64,000 nt of DNA from positions 1 to 64,000 of the forward strand of contig CBDEUL010000005.1 in NCBI GenBank assembly GCA_965243265.1, given 5' to 3'. This document shows positions 35,546 through 43,750 of this stretch, in pieces (position 1 is the stretch's first letter; each line of letters opens with the position of its first letter). The translations under genes were made by a program, and so were the position numbers. Source of the stretch: Flavicella sp965243265. Its GTDB lineage: Bacteria > Bacteroidota > Bacteroidia > Flavobacteriales > Flavobacteriaceae. Below the pieces are notes generated by a model. The model ran no database searches and was not told the DNA's origin. It saw only the letters and a list, made by a program, of their open reading frames with translations.

Positions 35546-36910
35546 TTAAATCGTTTGAGAGAACAATTTGGTTTTTGGACGGTTTCGTTGCAACAACAAA
35601 TCAAAAGTCATACAAATATTACGTACAAACGGACGTGCTTTTTCTGGTACTTTTAATCCGTTTTCAGAAATAATTACAAGTCCATCTTTTTCCATTTCTT
35701 CTAATCTTTTCAAAGAACCTTTCAATTCAGGGAATTGCATCTTTTCTTCTTCCCAAGAGGTTTCAAAATGACACATAATATTTAAAATATGTTTTCTTAT
35801 AATCAAATCTTCTTCTGTTAATACATGTCCTTTAAATATTGGAAACTCACCTTTATTCACTAAAGCCTCATATTCCTTTACTGTTTTTACGTTTTGAGCA
35901 AAACTATACCAAGAATCTGCTATAGATGACATTCCTAAACCAACCATTAACTGTGTTTTATTAGCAGAATACCCCATAAAATTTCTATGTAGATTTTTGG
36001 TCTTAGTAGACACATATAACGAATCTGTTTCCAAAGCAAAATGATCCATTCCTATTTCTATATACCCACAATCTTCCAATAGCTTTTTTCCAGACTCATA
36101 CAACTCTCTCTTCTCTTCATTATCCGGTAAATCACCTTCATCAAACCCTCTTTGACCAACTCCTTTTACCCATGGCACATGTGCATAACTATAAAAAGCG
36201 ATCCTGTCTGGCTTAAATTCATTGGTTTTCTCAATGGTATACAATACATCGTTTAACGTTTGAAAAGGCAAACCAAAAACCAAATCATGGCTAATAGATG
36301 TATACCCTATTTCTCTAGCCCATTTGGTAACATTTTTTACATTTCCTACAGGCTGAATTCTATGAATAGCTTCTTGTACTTTTACATTGTAATCTTGCAC
36401 CCCAAAACTAACTCTTGTAAAACCTAAATCATACAATATCTGCAAATGTTCTTGAGTTGTATTATTAGGATGCCCTTCAAAACTAAACTCATGTTCAGAA
36501 TGCCTTTTAGAAGTTGATAAAATTCCAGAAACCAACCTCTGTAAATTTTCTGGACTAAAAAAAGTAGGTGTTCCTCCGCCCATATGCAACTCTCTAATTA
36601 CAGGAACTTCATCAAACAAATTGACATACAATTGCCATTCCTTTAAAACAGCTTCTATATATGGGTTTTCAACTTCATGTCTTTTTGTAATTCGCTTATG
36701 ACATGCACAAAAAGTACACAAACTTTCACAAAAAGGGAGGTGTATATAAAGACTAATACCTTCTTCTTTATTCGATTCTTGAAACGATTTTTTTGCAGTT
36801 TCCTTCCACTCAGAAACCGAAATACCTTCTTTATTCCAAAAAGGAACTGTAGGATAGCTTGTATACCTAGGACCTGGTATATTATACTTCCTAATCAATA
36901 AATTACTCAT
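35546..36910 (-). CDS. hemN: Oxygen-independent coproporphyrinogen III oxidase
   Basis: Radical SAM enzyme that makes protoporphyrinogen IX without oxygen. 454 aa, close to the usual HemN length. The cluster motif is HLPFCESLCTFCACHK (CxxxCxxC), and GGGTPTF is the SAM-binding motif. The N-terminal IPGPRYTSYPTVP is specific to true HemN rather than HemW. An FNR-like dyad lies at the activator position of its promoter, in keeping with low-oxygen control. Confidence 0.95.
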   Translation of the reverse strand: MSNLLIRKYNIPGPRYTSYPTVPFWNKEGISVSEWKETAKKSFQESNKEEGISLYIHLPFCESLCTFCACHKRITKRHEVENPYIEAVLKEWQLYVNLFDEVPVIRELHMGGGTPTFFSPENLQRLVSGILSTSKRHSEHEFSFEGHPNNTTQEHLQILYDLGFTRVSFGVQDYNVKVQEAIHRIQPVGNVKNVTKWAREIGYTSISHDLVFGLPFQTLNDVLYTIEKTNEFKPDRIAFYSYAHVPWVKGVGQRGFDEGDLPDNEEKRELYESGKKLLEDCGYIEIGMDHFALETDSLYVSTKTKNLHRNFMGYSANKTQLMVGLGMSSIADSWYSFAQNVKTVKEYEALVNKGEFPIFKGHVLTEEDLIIRKHILNIMCHFETSWEEEKMQFPELKGSLKRLEEMEKDGLVIISENGLKVPEKARPFVRNICMTFDLLLQRNRPKTKLFSQTI

Positions 36911-36928
36911 ACCTAAAATTTATAATGC

Positions 36929-36974
36929 AAAATTAGTTTTGTTCACAGAGTTGAAGTATGACAATTATCATACC
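36929..36974 (-). promoter_or_regulatory. hemN promoter with FNR-type dyad
   Basis: On the minus strand TAATTTTG (36936-36929) is a -7 box 18 bp before the hemN start. Upstream lies the dyad GTATGACAATTATCATAC (36957-36974, plus strand), complementary at all but one pair. In the form TATGA-N6-TCATA it has Crp/Fnr-site geometry, and its centre is 33 bp from the -7 box centre, as for a class II activator. No -33 TTG is seen. Confidence 0.6.
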
Positions 36975-37106
36975 TACCTAATAAAATGGGTTTGGCAAGT
37001 TCTCTTATTTCCTTATAAAAACCTACAAGTATTTCTTATTCTTAGTTAAATATTATTGTATTTTTACATTTTACCATTGTTTTAACACAATTATTGAACA
37101 TACCAA

Positions 37107-39104
37107 ATGGCAGAAACTATTTTACACCACAATCCTACAAATTCGCAAATAGAGCAACTTATCTCACAGGGGTGTTCTTCTAAAAACTGGGATTCTATTT
37201 GGATTACAGACGAGACAGACATCTCTAAAATCCGCAACGTTACCTTTAGTGGAACTATCAAAATAAATGGAATCAAAGGAGAAAACACTTCCTTTGGGGG
37301 AATTGTTCGAAACAATGGTATTTACAACGCTCATTTGCACAACTGTGAAATTGGTAACGATCCTTTTATAACAAATGTAAAAAACTATATTGCTAATTAT
37401 AAAATAGGCCACAATGTCGTTATTGAAAACATAGGACATATTGCTGTTGATGGTTTCTCTACTTTTGGTAATGGTACTGTTGTAGAAGCTATTAATGAGG
37501 GCGGAGGAAGAGAAATTCCAATTTACGACAATCTTTCTGCTCAAGTTGCTTATTTGTTATCTCTATACAGACATCGTGTTGCTTTAATTGAGGCACTAAA
37601 AGACATGATTAACACCTATACCGAATCTATAAAATCTGATACTGGAACTATTGGAGATTCTGTAAAAATTTTAAACTGTAGATCTATTAAAGATCTTAAT
37701 ATAGGTTCTTTCTCAAAACTAGAAGGAGTTGTGCGCCTACAAAATGGAAGTATCAACTCTTATAAGGATGCTCCTGTATACATAGGCGCAGGTACTATGG
37801 CAGAAAACTTCATTGTTAGTAGTGATACTTCAATTGATAATGCCTCCATTATTTCAAATAGTTTTATTGGACAGGGATGTGTCTTAGACAAACATTATTC
37901 AGTTGAACACTCTGTATTTTTTGCAAACAGTCAAGGGTTTAACGGAGAAGCTTGCTCTATTTTTGCAGGACCTTTTACAGTCACTCATCATAAATCAACC
38001 TTGTTAATTGCAGGAATGTTTTCTTTTATGAATGCTGGAAGTGGCTCTAACCAAAGCAATCATATGTACAAACTAGGGCCTATACATCAAGGAATTTTAG
38101 AAAGAGGTGCTAAAACCACTAGTAATTCATATGTTTTATGGCCTTCCAAAATAGGTGCTTTTACACTTGTATCAGGTAGACATTACCAAAATGTAGATTC
38201 ATCAAATCTTCCTTTTTCTTACTTAATAGAATCGAATGATGAAAGCGTATTACTTCCTGGAATTAACCTTAAAAGTGTTGGAACCGTAAGAGATGCTCAA
38301 AAATGGGTGAAAAGAGATGGAAGGCATGAAAATCATAAAAATGACATCATCAATTTTAACTTATTAAGTCCTTTTACCATACATAAAGTAGACCGTGGAT
38401 TAGACATCTTAAATAACTTAAAAGATTTTTCTGGTCACAACACAAAAGACTATAGCTACGGAGGAATGAAAATAAACGCAGCCTCTTTAAACAAAGGTAT
38501 CTCTATTTATAAAATGGTTATTGATAAATTTTTAGGAAACTCTATCATCAGCCGTATTCATAATAAAAATATAAATTCTATTCAGGATTTAAGAAAACTA
38601 CTTGCTCCTAACTCAAATACAGGTGAAGGAAAGTGGATTGACATTGCTGGATTAATTTGTCCAGAATCTGCCTTGAATAATTTCTTAGACACTATTGAAT
38701 CCAATAAAACAAATAAGCTAGGAGACGTTCAAAAATCCCTAAAAGAACTTCATAAGAACTACTACACCTATGAATGGACTTGGGCCATAGGTCTCATCGA
38801 GAAAACATATCAAATAGATTTAAATCAAATCACCATTCCTGAACTAATTTCAATTATCGAAAAGTGGAAGCATGCTGTGGTAGAAATTGATAAAATGCTT
38901 TACCTAGATGCTAAAAAAGAATTTTCATTATCTACACAAGTTGGTTTCGGTACCGACGGTGAATTAAAAGAAAAAGAATTAGACTTTGCCAGCGTACGTG
39001 GTAAGTTTGAAAGTAACACAACTGTAGTGGAAATATTAAAACATATTGATGTAAAAACTGATTTAGGGAATTCTGTTATTGAGAATTTGAGAAATTTAAC
39101 ATAA
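37107..39104 (+). CDS. DUF4954 family protein (left-handed beta-helix, nucleotidyltransferase-like)
   Basis: A 665-aa cytoplasmic protein. Repeated short hydrophobic/glycine turns (IRNVTFSGTIKINGI, VIENIGHIAVDGFSTFGNGT, NASIISNSFIGQGCVLD) indicate a left-handed beta-helix of hexapeptide type over about residues 40-300. It is interrupted by a helix at about 155-185 and followed by a helical C-terminal region. This matches DUF4954, found mainly in Bacteroidota, whose activity is not known; a sugar-phosphate or acyl-transfer role is only a guess. It is transcribed divergently from hemN. Confidence 0.8.
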   Translation: MAETILHHNPTNSQIEQLISQGCSSKNWDSIWITDETDISKIRNVTFSGTIKINGIKGENTSFGGIVRNNGIYNAHLHNCEIGNDPFITNVKNYIANYKIGHNVVIENIGHIAVDGFSTFGNGTVVEAINEGGGREIPIYDNLSAQVAYLLSLYRHRVALIEALKDMINTYTESIKSDTGTIGDSVKILNCRSIKDLNIGSFSKLEGVVRLQNGSINSYKDAPVYIGAGTMAENFIVSSDTSIDNASIISNSFIGQGCVLDKHYSVEHSVFFANSQGFNGEACSIFAGPFTVTHHKSTLLIAGMFSFMNAGSGSNQSNHMYKLGPIHQGILERGAKTTSNSYVLWPSKIGAFTLVSGRHYQNVDSSNLPFSYLIESNDESVLLPGINLKSVGTVRDAQKWVKRDGRHENHKNDIINFNLLSPFTIHKVDRGLDILNNLKDFSGHNTKDYSYGGMKINAASLNKGISIYKMVIDKFLGNSIISRIHNKNINSIQDLRKLLAPNSNTGEGKWIDIAGLICPESALNNFLDTIESNKTNKLGDVQKSLKELHKNYYTYEWTWAIGLIEKTYQIDLNQITIPELISIIEKWKHAVVEIDKMLYLDAKKEFSLSTQVGFGTDGELKEKELDFASVRGKFESNTTVVEILKHIDVKTDLGNSVIENLRNLT

Positions 39105-39151
39105 CCCCAATATTTTATCAAACACCTAAGAATACGAATAACAGCATATTC

Positions 39152-39214
39152 ATTTTAGATGTATAAAAAAGGCTAAGTAGAAATTCTACTTAGCCTTTTT
39201 TATACATCTAAAAT
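39152..39214. terminator. 63-bp nearly perfect inverted repeat, bidirectional terminator
   Basis: Two 31-base arms (ATTTTAGATGTATAAAAAAG...) are perfectly complementary around a single central A, between the convergent DUF4954 and lipoprotein genes. Long A/T runs in both arms can serve as U tracts in each direction. Confidence 0.85.
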
Positions 39215-39223
39215 AATTTTGAA

Positions 39224-40114
39224 CTATTCTATAAGCATTGATTGAACTATTTTCCCTTCAAAATCATCCCTAAGTACATCTTCGTCGTCTTCTTCTACAT
39301 CACCTTGGAACCTTACAAAAGTATTTTGATCTTTAAATTCATAAGTTACCATATTAGTTGCTGTATCAACTACTTTTACACCTTTTGCCGGCTCTCCCCA
39401 CTCAGCTACAACTTCATCCATTAAAGTTTCTTGAATCTTCCATTCATTAGGTAAATCATATGGATAATTCGTATAAGGCTTCTTCTCTCCATCTACTACC
39501 AATGTATCTTTTTCACTATACGCTGTAGCAGAAATAACAAACCCCGTAGACCTATTTACCTTAAGCTCTATTCCTTTAGACAAATATGTCCAAAAATCAG
39601 TATTTGCATCCAAGTATCCTACTTCTTCTGGTTCACCTAATAAATCAAGAACCTTAACTGTTTCATCTTTAGAAACCGTAACCCCTTCTATGCTATTAAA
39701 TGCAGATGTACCTTCAACCTCATCTCCCTCTTCTACTTTTACTCCATGCTCATAAAACTCAATTATTACTGTTCTAGTAAACGGATCTCCAATACCATCT
39801 TCACCTTGCATTTTTACAGAAATTTCTGCATCAACTTCCTTTGTAGATGAAACCTCATAATATGTTTCTGAAACTTCATTTATTACAACATCATCTGGCT
39901 GATCTGAAACCACTTCTAAAACAGAAAAACCACTACCTTCAACTTCTAAAACAACTACTGGATCATCGATAAAGGTAACCCCCTCTGAAACCGACAATCC
40001 CGTAAAATCTAATGGTACATGTTCTTCCGATTTTATTCCGTCATTATTCTCAGAACAAGAAACAAAAAACAGTACTAAGACAACTAACGAAAAAATATTA
40101 TTAATTTTTGACAT
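39224..40114 (-). CDS. Lipoprotein of unknown function (tandem paralogue 2)
   Basis: A 296-aa protein with a lipoprotein signal ending at about Cys20 (LFFVSCSENND). The mature protein is very acidic and beta-rich. An N-terminal block (EVEGSGFSVLEVVSDQPDD) and a later LLGEPEEVGYLD block are shared with the upstream neighbour, so the two arose by tandem duplication. LLGEPEE and EWGEPAKG look like two copies of a short repeated element inside the protein. No known family recognised; a surface-exposed location is likely. Confidence 0.72.
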   Translation of the reverse strand: MSKINNIFSLVVLVLFFVSCSENNDGIKSEEHVPLDFTGLSVSEGVTFIDDPVVVLEVEGSGFSVLEVVSDQPDDVVINEVSETYYEVSSTKEVDAEISVKMQGEDGIGDPFTRTVIIEFYEHGVKVEEGDEVEGTSAFNSIEGVTVSKDETVKVLDLLGEPEEVGYLDANTDFWTYLSKGIELKVNRSTGFVISATAYSEKDTLVVDGEKKPYTNYPYDLPNEWKIQETLMDEVVAEWGEPAKGVKVVDTATNMVTYEFKDQNTFVRFQGDVEEDDEDVLRDDFEGKIVQSMLIE

Positions 40115-40194
40115 AACTTTACTTTATTAATTTTAATAATTAAAACAAAAATTGGTTTTAATAACCTTGCCCTAATTTGAATAGACTTAAACTT

Positions 40195-41052
40195 TTAGTT
40201 CATTAGAATCGTAAGAACATCTTCTCCTATGTAAGTATCTGGATCTGTAGAATAAGGAGGTCCTGGCGTTGTATATTTAAAATTCATCTTAACGCCTGTT
40301 GTATCATTAGACCCATATATTAAAGATCTATTCCCTTTATCATTTTCAGCTATTGCCCCAGTAGATGTATATTCTCCAAACTCTTCAACCACTGTATCCA
40401 TAGAAAGCTTAGCTTCGTCGGGAGCACCTTCCATAGTTAACCCATCATTATTGATAGTATATTGATACATACTATATCCTCCTGTGGCTCCAATAGCATA
40501 AGCTGTAGCACTTGCAACTTCCCTAGACTCCTCTGTACTAACATTAAAGGAAACTCCTTCTTTAAAATACTTCCAGGTAATAACTGTTCCTGCATTATTA
40601 ATAAATTTTTCTTCTGGCTCTCCCAAAAGATATTCTAATTTATACTGATCATCTACACCTACTGTAATTCCATCAATTAATACATTATCTACAATTCCTC
40701 TGCGATAAAAAGTAAGTATATCTGATTTTACTATAGAAACCTCTCCACTCTCAGCTTCTATAGTAAACAAAATCTGTGCCTCTACGTTTGTCGTTGCAGT
40801 AATATCATAAACTCTATCCGAAAGTCGAGTTACACCTATAACATCTGGATTATTTGAAGTAACATCTGTTATTGTAAAACCACTACCTTGAACCTCTAAG
40901 CCAATAGGATGTGTATTTGCCATTCTATAAGAAATGGTATCTAAAGTCTCTACTCCTTTAAACTCAAAGGGAGTAATTCCGTCATTTACAGAACATGAAA
41001 CAATTGACAATAATAACATTGTCAATGCTAAAAAATAATTTGTTTTTATCAT
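40195..41052 (-). CDS. Lipoprotein of unknown function (tandem paralogue 1)
   Basis: A 285-aa protein with a lipoprotein signal ending at about Cys20 (LLLSIVSCSVND). It aligns with the next gene along most of its length (EVQGSGFTITDVTSNNPD, LLGEPEEKFINNAGT). It is upstream of its paralogue with an 80-bp gap and is probably cotranscribed. Its C terminus lacks the strongly acidic stretch of the paralogue. Function unknown; there is no evident tie to the neighbouring nitrate genes. Confidence 0.72.
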   Translation of the reverse strand: MIKTNYFLALTMLLLSIVSCSVNDGITPFEFKGVETLDTISYRMANTHPIGLEVQGSGFTITDVTSNNPDVIGVTRLSDRVYDITATTNVEAQILFTIEAESGEVSIVKSDILTFYRRGIVDNVLIDGITVGVDDQYKLEYLLGEPEEKFINNAGTVITWKYFKEGVSFNVSTEESREVASATAYAIGATGGYSMYQYTINNDGLTMEGAPDEAKLSMDTVVEEFGEYTSTGAIAENDKGNRSLIYGSNDTTGVKMNFKYTTPGPPYSTDPDTYIGEDVLTILMN

Positions 41053-41170
41053 AACCTTTCGGATTGTTTGGTTGGTTAGTATCCAAACTACTACAAGAGT
41101 AAAAGAAGAACCCCTATAAAGTATTGAATAGTTTAGTTTAATTAAGGGCTAAATTTAAGAATATTTATAT

Positions 41171-42514
41171 TTACTGCAAAGGAATATTTATCGTTATTCT
41201 TGTCCCTCTACCTTTTGAAGAGTTTATGAACAAACGTCCATTTACATAACTCACCCTCTCTTTCATAAAAAACAAGCCCATACCTAAGCCTTTTTCAGAA
41301 TCTTCTACTACTTCTGTATCAAAACCACCTCCGTTATCATCTATCACAATACTTAACAAATCTTTAGTATGACTTACTCGTATCAATACATAAGTAGACT
41401 CGGCATATTTTAAAGCATTATTAATCGCCTCTTGTGCTACACGATACAAATTAGTTTCGGTTAAAGAATCAAAACGCCCGTCAAAATCTGTTTTATTTTC
41501 AAACAAGATATTTTTACCTGATAATTTTGAAATTTCTTCTGTCATTTTTTTCAAAGCTGGTGCAATTCCATGATCACTCAACTCTGGGGGAGTTAAACTA
41601 AAAGTAACAGCTCTTACATCTTTTATCAATTGACCAAAAACCTCTTTAAGGTCTTTCATTTTTTTCTTAGCACTTTCTTGATTTTCTACATTAATTGACT
41701 CTACACTAAACTTTAATGCTGTTAACATTTGCCCTATACCATCATGTATGTCTTTTGCAATACGTTTACGTTCTTCTTCTTGTGCTTCTACAATTTGGCT
41801 CGCCTGATTTTTTTGAATTTCTACTCGCTTCTCAAATTCATCTTGTTTTAACTCATCAATAGCCTTTTGGGTTTGTTTTCTTTCCGTAATATTATTCCCT
41901 AAAAAGAAAAAACTTTGCTTCCCTAAAGTTTGGTTCATCGGAATGATAGACAATTCTATCCATAGATTTTGTCCACTTTTGGTTGTCAATTCCAATTCTC
42001 CTACCCACATCTTCTGACGTGTAGTTTTCAATAAATCTTTTAAATTTTGCTGTTGCCCTTCTTGTTGAGTTAACAATCTCTCTATAGATCCTCTTACTTC
42101 TTTTTCTTCAAACCCTAACAACTCACAGAACTTCTTACTCATATAAATAACTGTTCCATCAGATTTTGAACTTGCAAATAAAGCTGCATTGTCTAAAACA
42201 TAATTTAAACTTTCTAAATCTTGATAAGCCAACTCCTTTAATTCGTATTGTTCTTTTAGTTCTGCTATTTGAGCTTTATTATAAATATTGGTCTTTTGCA
42301 ACACGTGGATCACCTTTTGAAAATATCTTTTAATAAATATCAACAGAAAAAACACAAGTATAATTACCAATAATATTGACAATGAAAAGTCAATATGAAA
42401 AAAATTTAATGCGATGTAAAGCGCTACAGGGAGACCTGATAACAACAAAAAAGCTCTTATCAAGAGCTTTTTTAATATAATAGGTGCGCTTATAATTTCT
42501 TTAGTAGTAGCCAT
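41171..42514 (-). CDS. PAS-containing sensor histidine kinase (NarX/NreB-like, HisKA_3)
   Basis: 447 aa: two transmembrane helices (about 17-38 and 43-62) with almost no periplasmic loop, a PAS domain (about 100-215), then the HisKA_3 dimerisation box with phospho-acceptor His257 (RKRIAKDIHDGIGQ) and an HATPase domain (DDNGGGFD, GLGMGLFFMKER). This type pairs with NarL/FixJ regulators; the only one in the window is at 53630. The PAS has a single cysteine, so it is not an NreB-type iron-sulfur sensor. It is last in the nirB-nirD-DUF4202 gene run. Confidence 0.88.
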   Translation of the reverse strand: MATTKEIISAPIILKKLLIRAFLLLSGLPVALYIALNFFHIDFSLSILLVIILVFFLLIFIKRYFQKVIHVLQKTNIYNKAQIAELKEQYELKELAYQDLESLNYVLDNAALFASSKSDGTVIYMSKKFCELLGFEEKEVRGSIERLLTQQEGQQQNLKDLLKTTRQKMWVGELELTTKSGQNLWIELSIIPMNQTLGKQSFFFLGNNITERKQTQKAIDELKQDEFEKRVEIQKNQASQIVEAQEEERKRIAKDIHDGIGQMLTALKFSVESINVENQESAKKKMKDLKEVFGQLIKDVRAVTFSLTPPELSDHGIAPALKKMTEEISKLSGKNILFENKTDFDGRFDSLTETNLYRVAQEAINNALKYAESTYVLIRVSHTKDLLSIVIDDNGGGFDTEVVEDSEKGLGMGLFFMKERVSYVNGRLFINSSKGRGTRITINIPLQ

Positions 42515-42549
42515 AAGCTACAAAAGTATAAAAAAGTTACAACTCTTTT

Positions 42550-43134
42550 TTATTGAAGTGCTTTTGTGATGATTTGTAATGAAGTATCTGAAAGACTTAA
42601 CGTTAAAGCATATTTTTGACCTGTTTCAGACATTTTTCTCCATGTTTTTTGTACAATATCAATTATCTTTTCTTCGGTATATTTCTTAGCAAATTCCTCA
42701 AAATAATACTCTAAAAACACCAAACAAGCAACATCCTCTAAAGTTTGGGTGTCTAAGTTCTTTTTCATTTGCTTTTTTTGAAGCAACAAAGAAACTTGCT
42801 CTACAACCTTTAAATCGTATCCTACTGAACTTAAAATTTCTGAAGTTTTTTTAGCGTGATACTTCTTAAGCTCTTGTCTCCATAACAAATACCCTGTTCG
42901 ATTCATTTCATAAGAACTTCTCGGTATTTCCCATCTACAAATATGTTGAGCCCTTACTGCTAATTGCAATGCTTCTGAAGCTTCTGGATAAAATTTATCT
43001 AAAGCAGCTGTCATTCTTTGTCCATACAACAACTCTTTAGCATAAGACACTCCTTCAAAAAGTTCTTTATTAGGATCTTGCCTATTTGCCGCATCAATTA
43101 AACCAATTGCTTTTTGAAGTTTATCTGTACTCAT
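42550..43134 (-). CDS. DUF4202 family protein, nitrate-locus associated
   Basis: A 194-aa, all-helical protein (HICRWEIPRSSYEMNRTGYLLWRQELKKYH). It matches DUF4202, a family of unknown biochemical activity that recurs beside nitrite and nitrate assimilation genes. Conserved His, Arg and Asp/Glu residues in the helices suggest a metal-dependent hydrolase-like site, but no catalytic motif is proven. It lies between nirD (111-bp gap) and the sensor kinase (35-bp gap) on the same strand. Confidence 0.8.
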   Translation of the reverse strand: MSTDKLQKAIGLIDAANRQDPNKELFEGVSYAKELLYGQRMTAALDKFYPEASEALQLAVRAQHICRWEIPRSSYEMNRTGYLLWRQELKKYHAKKTSEILSSVGYDLKVVEQVSLLLQKKQMKKNLDTQTLEDVACLVFLEYYFEEFAKKYTEEKIIDIVQKTWRKMSETGQKYALTLSLSDTSLQIITKALQ

Positions 43135-43245
43135 ATGAAAAATCTTTAGTTTATTATAAAAACAAATGTAACAACTATTTTAAAACATTTTCAGTTTTCT
43201 ATAAAAGGATGCACAAATACAGGTTCAATTCCTTTTTTAAAGCAT

Positions 43246-43623
43246 TTACTCCGAAAATCCTAGGTAAACATATCCGTCTTCAATCTTTACTGGATATACA
43301 GCTATTGCATCTAAATCACCATTCAAGTTTTCTCCATTTTCTAAAGAGAATGTTTTTTTATGTAGCGGGCAAGCCACTTTTGGCGTACCACAATCATCTC
43401 CAATCATACCTCTTGAGAGCACCATTTCCATTTTATGAGGACACAAATTCTGACAAGCATACCATTTTCCTTCTCTTGTATAATTAAAAACAGCTATTTG
43501 CTTGTCTTTATATTTTACACAGGCACCTCCATTTTCTGGAAATTTTTCAATTGGAGCAGCCTTAAACCACACTTTTACTTCGTTAATATTTGTTGTAAAA
43601 TACTTTTCTAATAATGCTGACAT
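43246..43623 (-). CDS. nirD: Nitrite reductase small subunit (Rieske type)
   Basis: A 125-aa Rieske [2Fe-2S] protein, the small subunit of assimilatory NAD(P)H nitrite reductase. The cluster ligands are Cys61 and His63 (NLCPHKM) and Cys85 and His88 (VACPLHKK), the normal CxH...CxxH pattern. It lies downstream of nirB, with a 127-bp intercistronic region that can fold into a multi-tier stem-loop. Confidence 0.93.
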   Translation of the reverse strand: MSALLEKYFTTNINEVKVWFKAAPIEKFPENGGACVKYKDKQIAVFNYTREGKWYACQNLCPHKMEMVLSRGMIGDDCGTPKVACPLHKKTFSLENGENLNGDLDAIAVYPVKIEDGYVYLGFSE

Positions 43624-43666
43624 CTTCCTTATCTTTTAATATTATTAATTGTGTTTTATTAAAAGA

Positions 43667-43733
43667 GGAACACTTTTCAAAGACGGGTGATAAATTATCA
43701 AAAAGCACCTATTCTTGAAAATTATCGTGTTCC
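43667..43733 (-). other. Structured intercistronic RNA element between nirB and nirD
   Basis: Nested complementary blocks: GGAACAC (43667-43673) with GTGTTCC (43727-43733); TTTTCAA (43674-43680) with TTGAAAA (43715-43721), extended by GA/TC; GGTG (43686-43689) with CACC (43706-43709); and a short ATAA/TTAT tip. As RNA on the minus strand this gives one long imperfect hairpin. It may be a processing, stability or attenuation element; the U tract after it is weak, so it is not a typical terminator. Confidence 0.55.
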
Positions 43734-43750
43734 CCCAATACAAACTAATT

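Noticed and set aside
41171..42514. Sensor kinase as an NreB-type oxygen sensor
   Set aside because: NreB-type PAS domains use four cysteines for an iron-sulfur cluster; this PAS has one.
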